DNA of 64,000 nt from Streptomyces griseoviridis. Its GTDB lineage: Bacteria; Actinomycetota; Actinomycetes; Streptomycetales; Streptomycetaceae. Position 1 is the first letter of the stretch. Each line of letters opens with the position of its first letter. Positions 59,921 through 64,000 of this stretch are shown here, in pieces. Location: assembly GCA_014649155.1 (NCBI GenBank), contig BMSM01000001.1:248001-312000 (forward strand), given 5' to 3'. The notes below the pieces were generated by a model. That model did not search any database. It saw only the letters and a list, made by a program, of their open reading frames with translations, and was not told the origin of the DNA. Position numbers and translations under genes: made by a program.

Positions 59921-61375
59921 TCACGCGTGGAACGCGCCCGGATGCGTCTGCTCCCGCACGGACACGAACTGCTGCCGCACCGCCTGACCCACCGCCAGTT
60001 CCTCCCCGGGCTCCAGCACCTGCGCCACCGCCCCCTGCCAGGGCGGGGGAGTCCGCGCGTCGAGCGTCCCCCGCGAGGCCCCCAGCGCCCACGCCGCCTG
60101 CCGCGCCGCGCCGATCGCCCCGTAGTCCGCGGGCTGCGGCACGACGACCTGCGCCCCGAACAGCGCCGGCGCCGCCGCCTGCACGGCCGGCAGCTCCGCC
60201 GCCGCGCCCAGCAGGAACACCCGCCGTACGTCGACCCCCCGGCCGCGCAGCACGTCCAGCGCGTCGGCGAGCCCGCACAGCATCCCCTCGAACGCGGCCC
60301 GCGCCAGGTGCTCGGGCCGCATGGACTCCCGCCTGAGCCCGGCCAGCGTCCCCGCCGTGTGCGGCAGGTGCGGCGTCCGCTCACCTTCCAGATAGGGCAG
60401 CAGCACCAGCCCGTGCGCCCCCGGCGTCGACTTCATCGCCAGTTCGGACAGGCTCTCCAGATCCGGCACCCCGAGCAGCTCGGCGGCCCCGCGCAGGGTC
60501 CGCACGGCGTTCAGGGTGGTGACGACCGGCAGGTGCATGCCGGTCGCGTCGGCCAGCGCGGTGATCATCCCGGACGGGTCGACGAGCGGCTCGGAGTGCA
60601 CCGCCATGACCGACCCCGACGCGCCCAGCGACACCACGGCGTCCCCCAGCCCGATCCCGAGCCCGAAGGCGGCGGCCTGCGTCTCGCCCGTCCCCGCGGA
60701 GATCAGCAGCCCCTCCGGCGTCGTCCCGGCCGCGTCGGCCGGACCGATCACCTCCGGCAGCATCGCGTGGTGCCCCAGCGCCAGCTCCACCAGGTCCGGC
60801 CGGTACCCGCCGGTCGCCGCCGACCAGTACCCGGTCCCGGAGGCCCCGCCCCGGTCGGTGGTCCGCCGCGCCGGCCGCCCGAGCAACTGCCACACCAGCC
60901 AGTCGTGCGCCTGGAGCAGTACGGCGGTCCGCGCGGCGTTCTCCGGTTCGGTCCGGGCCAGCCAGCGCAGCTTGGTCACCGGGTGCGGGGCCTGCGGCAC
61001 ACATCCCACGGCCCGCGCCCAGGCCTCCCGCCCGCCGAGCGCGTCGACCAGGTCCGCCCCGGCGACCTGCGCCCGCTTGTCCCCGCCCACCAGGGCGGGC
61101 CGCACGGTGTTCCCCTGGGCGTCCAGCGGCACGACCGCGTTGGCCTGCGCCGACACGCCGATGGCCTGGACGCCCTCCAGGAGCCCGCCGCCGGCCGCCT
61201 CCCCGAGGGACAGCAGCCACGCCTGCGGATCGACGTCGGAGGGCCGGCCCCCGCCCTCGGGGTTCTCCACCGGATGCGGCGCGTACCCCTGCCGGAGCAC
61301 GGCCCCCGTGTCCGAGTCGCAGACGACGATACGAGTGAAATCGGGCGAACTGTCCAACCCGGCGACTATCCCCAT
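59921..61375 (-). CDS. FGGY family carbohydrate kinase (xylulokinase-like)
   Basis: This 484-residue kinase has two actin-like ATPase domains. The N-terminal phosphate-1 loop region is VAGLDSSPDFTRIVVCDSDT; other features are VQAIGVSAQANAVVPLDAQG (a slightly changed motif where GQMHG is usual in xylulokinases), ALVGGDKRAQVAGADLVDAL and the C-terminal VFLLGAAAELPAVQAAAPAL adenosine motif. Asp residues for phosphoryl transfer are present (DRGGASGTGYW). The substrate is likely a pentulose but the altered motif leaves it open. It is monocistronic and starts with ATG 61375. Confidence 0.85.
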   Translation of the reverse strand: MGIVAGLDSSPDFTRIVVCDSDTGAVLRQGYAPHPVENPEGGGRPSDVDPQAWLLSLGEAAGGGLLEGVQAIGVSAQANAVVPLDAQGNTVRPALVGGDKRAQVAGADLVDALGGREAWARAVGCVPQAPHPVTKLRWLARTEPENAARTAVLLQAHDWLVWQLLGRPARRTTDRGGASGTGYWSAATGGYRPDLVELALGHHAMLPEVIGPADAAGTTPEGLLISAGTGETQAAAFGLGIGLGDAVVSLGASGSVMAVHSEPLVDPSGMITALADATGMHLPVVTTLNAVRTLRGAAELLGVPDLESLSELAMKSTPGAHGLVLLPYLEGERTPHLPHTAGTLAGLRRESMRPEHLARAAFEGMLCGLADALDVLRGRGVDVRRVFLLGAAAELPAVQAAAPALFGAQVVVPQPADYGAIGAARQAAWALGASRGTLDARTPPPWQGAVAQVLEPGEELAVGQAVRQQFVSVREQTHPGAFHA

Positions 61376-61448
61376 GCCCGAAATTCTGCCGTATCGCTGT
61401 GCTCGGCCGGGCCGGGGGGCGCCGGGTCGGCGGCGCCCGGAACCGTCC

Positions 61449-61754
61449 TCAGGTGTTGCTCGTACCCCAGTCGTCCCCGCCCGCGCCGCTCGCGCTGCGC
61501 TCCCGCAGGGACTTCACGCGCTGGGCCACGGAGTCGGGCATCCGGTCCCCGACCTTGTCGCTGACCGCGTGGTACGCCTTGTCCGCGAAGTGCCGGCCCT
61601 GCTGCGCGGCCGACTCCGCGGTGTTGCGCACCGCCGGGTTCCGCGCGAGCTGCCGGGCGGTCTTGCGCAACTGCTCGTAACGCTCCCGCCCCGCCTTCGT
61701 ACCCAGTACGTACCCCACGGCGAGTCCGACGACGAACGTGAGCCGGTAACGCAT
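61449..61754 (-). CDS. YtxH-like small membrane-associated protein
   Basis: This 101-residue protein starts with ATG 61754 after AAGGAAGG. One N-terminal hydrophobic segment (MRYRLTFVVGLAVGYVLGTK) with the YtxH-type motif GYVLGTKAGRERYEQLRK is followed by a long amphipathic helical region (AESAAQQGRHFADKAYHAVS) and a Gly/Ser-rich tail. Proteins like this are linked to stress and envelope in Firmicutes and actinobacteria; the molecular role is unclear. It is divergent from the tRNA-Asn genes. Confidence 0.82.
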   Translation of the reverse strand: MRYRLTFVVGLAVGYVLGTKAGRERYEQLRKTARQLARNPAVRNTAESAAQQGRHFADKAYHAVSDKVGDRMPDSVAQRVKSLRERSASGAGGDDWGTSNT

Positions 61755-61902
61755 GGCGGCCACCCTTCCTTTGCCTTCTGTCTGCGGTGCCGGGGAGGAC
61801 CGATTGGCGGAGCACCCCCCTGCTTGCGCTAATGTATGTGTCGCAGCGAGCGCACGCCCCCTGGCGACTACCCAGGGAGTCACGTTCGATGCGACGAGGC
61901 AA

Positions 61903-61975
61903 TCCTCGGTAGCTCAATTGGCAGAGCAGCCGGCTGTTAACCGGCAGGTTACTGGTTCGAGTCCAGTCCGGGGAG
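61903..61975 (+). tRNA. tRNA-Asn (anticodon GTT)
   Basis: A 73-nt cloverleaf: acceptor TCCTCGG with CCGGGGA (one T-G pair), D-loop AGCTCAATTGGCAGAGC, anticodon loop CTGTTAA and T-loop GGTTCGAGTCC. The discriminator is G and no CCA is encoded. Confidence 0.96.
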
Positions 61976-61980
61976 CTCGG

Positions 61981-62053
61981 TCCTCCGTAGCTCAATTGGC
62001 AGAGCAGCCGGCTGTTAACCGGCAGGTTACTGGTTCGAGTCCAGTCGGGGGAG
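61981..62053 (+). tRNA. tRNA-Asn (anticodon GTT), second copy
   Basis: Starts 5 bp after the first copy. It is identical in the body and differs only in the acceptor stem (TCCTCCG with CGGGGGA), a compensated change of one base pair. It is probably cotranscribed with the first and ended by the hairpin at 62065. Confidence 0.96.
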
Positions 62054-62064
62054 CATGGTGAACG

Positions 62065-62086
62065 AGGACCCTCAGGGGTCCTTTTT
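62065..62086 (+). terminator. Rho-independent terminator of the tRNA-Asn pair
   Basis: AGGACCC-TCAG-GGGTCCT is followed by a run of T (CTTTTT). It is the only classic intrinsic terminator with a T tract that I see in the window. Confidence 0.88.
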
Positions 62087-62252
62087 CATGTCCGCGCACG
62101 GTCCGGCGCCCCGCCCTGGAACCGCGCGGGCCGCCCCGGAGTCCTCATGGTCGTGAAGGCGTCGCGGCAAGCCGACCACCCGAAGCAGGAGATCGTATGA
62201 GCGGCTATGCTGCGGCAGACGGCGCGCACACATGTACGCGACACGCCGCTAT

Positions 62253-62326
62253 GGGGCGGTAGCTCAGCCGGTTAGAGCAGCGGACTCATAATCCGCCGGC
62301 CGTGGGTTCGAGTCCCACCCGCCCCA
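62253..62326 (+). tRNA. tRNA with CAT anticodon (elongator Met or Ile2)
   Basis: A 74-nt cloverleaf: acceptor GGGGCGG with CCGCCCC, D-arm AGCTCAGCCGGTTAGAGC, anticodon loop CTCATAA on a GCGGA/TCCGC stem, T-loop GGTTCGAGTCC and discriminator A. A CAT anticodon can be elongator methionine or the lysidine-modified isoleucine tRNA; the sequence alone does not settle it. It is not the initiator, since the first pair is G-C. Confidence 0.9.
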
Positions 62327-62404
62327 CCTCTGCAGAAACGTCGTGACCTGCGGAAACGATGTAGCAGCGCGGTCCGGCCGCTGCTTCGGGGGCAAGGACG
62401 GGCG

Positions 62405-62526
62405 GGGGCCTCGAGGACCTGGCGGTCCGTCATCTCCCGGCAGGCGTCGGGGGTTTCGTCAAGGGGGAAGGTCCGGACCTCGACGTGGATGTCGCCGGCC
62501 CCGTGCATCACTGCTGCGCGTACGAG
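62405..62526 (-). pseudogene. Remnant of a zinc-type alcohol dehydrogenase
   Basis: In one frame the minus strand reads LVRAAVMHGAGDIHVEV, which matches the N-terminal pattern of medium-chain alcohol dehydrogenases, followed directly by RTFPLDETPDACREM, which resembles their C-terminal pattern. This suggests a gene collapsed by a large internal deletion. No catalytic zinc site or nucleotide fold remains. The rest of 62327-62661 shows no other feature. Confidence 0.35.
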
Positions 62527-62661
62527 GGGCCACTGCTCCCGACGGGGGCCGTGCCGGGCGGTCCGATCGACTCCGTGATGTGGCGGCGCGGGATGTCCGG
62601 GGAGATGACAGGGGCCCCGCGCCCGCGCGCGGCGGGTGGACGGGGCGGGGCACCCTCACTC

Positions 62662-63411
62662 TCACCGCGCAGTCACCGGCGAGGTGGTGCCGCGGCCCCG
62701 TACCCGGGGCGGATTCCGCTCGTCGAGGACTCCCGGGGTGTCGTGCGGGACCACGCTCTGCCGCAGGGGGACGCGGCCCATGCCGATGTCGTACATCGGG
62801 GAGGTCTCGTCGCCGATGCCGAAGGCGATGCCGAAGAGCAGCGCGAGGTCGTCGGGGACGCCCAGTGACGTGCGGACCGTGTCCGCGTACATGCCGAGGA
62901 TGGTCTGCGGGATGCCGTGGAAGCCGCGCGCGGCCAGCGAGAGCAGGAAGGTCTGGGCGTACATGCCGATGTCGCCCGCCGTCCGGACCCCGTCGCCGAG
63001 GCGGGGCATGAAGAGGAAGGCAGCGTGGGGCGCGTCGTAGAAGCGCAGGTTCTCGCGGATCACCTCCTTCCTGCCCTCCACGTCCGAGCGGGCTATGCCG
63101 CGCGCCCCGTAGAGGAGGGCGCCGTGCTGACGCGACCGCTCCTGGTGGACGCCGTCGCCGTAGTCGGCGGTGAAGTCCGCCGAGGTCCGGCCCTCCTCGT
63201 ACGCCGTGAGCAGTTCCTCGCTCAGGGCGTCCCGGGCGGCACCCGAGACGATGTGCACCGTCCAGGGCTGGGTGTTGCTGTTCGAGGGGGAGGTCTGCGC
63301 GTCCTCCAGCACGGCGCGGATGTCCGCGGGGGACAGCGGGGTCGGCAGGAACTGGCGCGGCGAGTGTCGGGCGCGGACGAGGTCGGCGAAGAGGGCGGCG
63401 GTGCTGGACAA
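62662..63411 (-). CDS. Nitroreductase family flavoprotein
   Basis: This 249-residue FMN-dependent oxidoreductase shows the family pattern: RARHSPRQFLPTPLSPADIR, EDAQTSPSNSNTQPWTVHIV (the FMN-binding SPSNSNTQPW), DIGMYAQTFLLSLAARGFHG and FGIAFGIGDETSPMYD. TTG 63411 is preferred because AAGGA lies upstream; GTG 63426 is an alternative with no ribosome binding site. Such enzymes reduce nitro compounds or quinones. It is divergent from a TetR gene whose operator-like repeats lie between them. Confidence 0.86.
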   Translation of the reverse strand: MSSTAALFADLVRARHSPRQFLPTPLSPADIRAVLEDAQTSPSNSNTQPWTVHIVSGAARDALSEELLTAYEEGRTSADFTADYGDGVHQERSRQHGALLYGARGIARSDVEGRKEVIRENLRFYDAPHAAFLFMPRLGDGVRTAGDIGMYAQTFLLSLAARGFHGIPQTILGMYADTVRTSLGVPDDLALLFGIAFGIGDETSPMYDIGMGRVPLRQSVVPHDTPGVLDERNPPRVRGRGTTSPVTAR

Positions 63412-63575
63412 GGAGATCCTTTCCACGGGGCCGGATGCGGCTCGGGGCGGGCGTGTCAGCGGTGGGAGGGAGCGGTACCGTGCCACGGGGCCGCGCGAGT
63501 GCGCCGCGTGGACGAGGCGCCGGCGGTGCTGAGCGGGCGCGCCGAAGCGGCCGGCGGTGGCGTCGGAACCGAAGG

Positions 63576-63621
63576 GGAGATAGTCTCCGTTTTCGAGGGA
63601 GACGATACGGAGATGGTCTCC
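63576..63621. promoter_or_regulatory. Paired operator dyads, nitroreductase-TetR
   Basis: GGAGA-tag-TCTCC (63576-63588) and GGAGA-tgg-TCTCC (63609-63621) are 33 bp apart start to start, about three helical turns, in the spacer between the divergent genes. GGAGACGATACGGAGA links them. They are strong candidates for the TetR operator. Confidence 0.75.
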
Positions 63622-63647
63622 GCATTGTCAACGAGAGGTGCGCGGAC

Positions 63648-64000
63648 ATGAGCGAGGCAGCCACCGGCGAGCGCCGGCAGCGGGCGGACAAGCAGCGCAA
63701 CCGCACGCACATCCTGGAGGTCGCGGAGCGGTTCTTCGCCGAGCAGGGCATCACCGGCTCCATGGACGCCATCGCCAAGCGGGCCGGGATCGGGCCGGGC
63801 ACCCTCTACCGGCACTTCCCCAACCGGGAGGCGCTGCTGGCCGCTCTGCTCCAGGCCCGCGACGAGGAGCTGGAGGCCCGCCGCGAGGCCATCCGCGGCG
63901 AGGTGACCGACTCCCGCGCCGCGCTCGCGCAGTGGCTGCGGGCGCTGGGGGAGTGGGTGACCGCCTTCGACGGGCTGCCCGAGCCGCTGCGGGCCGCGCT
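63648..64000 (+). CDS. TetR family regulator, C-terminus cut by window edge
   Basis: The 117 residues shown begin at ATG 63648 after GAGAGG. The helix-turn-helix region is ILEVAERFFAEQGITGSMDA, IAKRAGIGPGTLYRHFPNRE. Helices of the ligand domain follow (LLAALLQARDEELEARREAI), of the SbtR-like C-terminal type. It is divergent from the nitroreductase, which it probably represses through the two dyads at 63576-63621; the gene continues outside the window. Confidence 0.9.
   Translation, partial: MSEAATGERRQRADKQRNRTHILEVAERFFAEQGITGSMDAIAKRAGIGPGTLYRHFPNREALLAALLQARDEELEARREAIRGEVTDSRAALAQWLRALGEWVTAFDGLPEPLRAA

Noticed and set aside
61903..62053. Duplicated tRNA-Asn as an integrated element boundary
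   Set aside because: The copies are 5 bp apart with intact acceptor stems and a shared terminator; nothing mobile lies between or beside them.
62343..63011. A 222-codon plus-strand frame after the third tRNA
   Set aside because: Arg/Gly-rich low-complexity translation, partly antisense to the nitroreductase.

Overview
The window is high-GC DNA with long tandem gene blocks, GTG/TTG starts, a Zur regulon, an HrdA-like sigma factor, an RppA type III polyketide synthase and two identical-bodied tRNA-Asn genes. Together these point to the chromosome core of a Streptomyces. The order zur-znuBCA | glyS ... dusB ... ppdK ... nirBD ... dnaG-hrdA resembles, from memory, the core region of S. coelicolor read in reverse; no alignment was possible here.

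Region by region. 1-3060 is a zinc-uptake operon (znuA-znuC-znuB, then zur, all on the minus strand) with a Zur box over its promoter, divergent from glyS (3220-4602). 4642-9708 is a minus-strand cluster that looks like a polymorphic-toxin locus. It encodes a 592-residue toxin with a C-terminal nucleic-acid deaminase domain, a SUKH-4-type immunity protein, a protein that fuses a SUKH-like region to a second deaminase-like domain, and a P-loop/WD40-like protein. It is the most interesting system in the window. A 19-bp perfect inverted repeat separates it from a divergent aldo/keto reductase-TetR pair. 11604-17253 holds a low-complexity Ala/Arg/Thr-rich protein and a 1447-residue CtpI-like P-type ATPase. 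17261-23241 holds an aldo/keto reductase, three regulatory or transport genes and dusB.

23249-23690 is an array of about 75-bp repeats. A glycogen-debranching-type glycosidase and a divergent ROK protein follow, then a 419-bp palindrome-rich intergenic region and ppdK (27601-30330). After two small genes and a PhoX-like phosphatase come a P450 and rppA, which should make a tetrahydroxynaphthalene-derived pigment.

35638-49579 is dominated by nitrate assimilation: nirD, nirB and a partner flavoprotein; nasA; and a sirohydrochlorin chelatase that supplies siroheme. GlnR-like motifs are present upstream. Embedded in it are a TauE/SafE permease, a class F sortase with its likely partner surface protein, and a TetR/MFS/flavin-monooxygenase resistance cassette. 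49580-50085 is another repeat field. Then come dgt, a flavoprotein reductase, dnaG and the hrdA-like sigma gene, a heterodimeric ABC exporter, a FGGY kinase, a YtxH-like protein and three tRNA genes. The window ends with an alcohol dehydrogenase remnant and a nitroreductase divergent from a TetR gene that runs off the edge.

Recurring regulatory themes are leaderless promoters (a -10-like hexamer 6-7 nt before the start codon at dgt, dnaG and the XRE gene, and probably znuA) and operator palindromes between divergent regulator/enzyme pairs.
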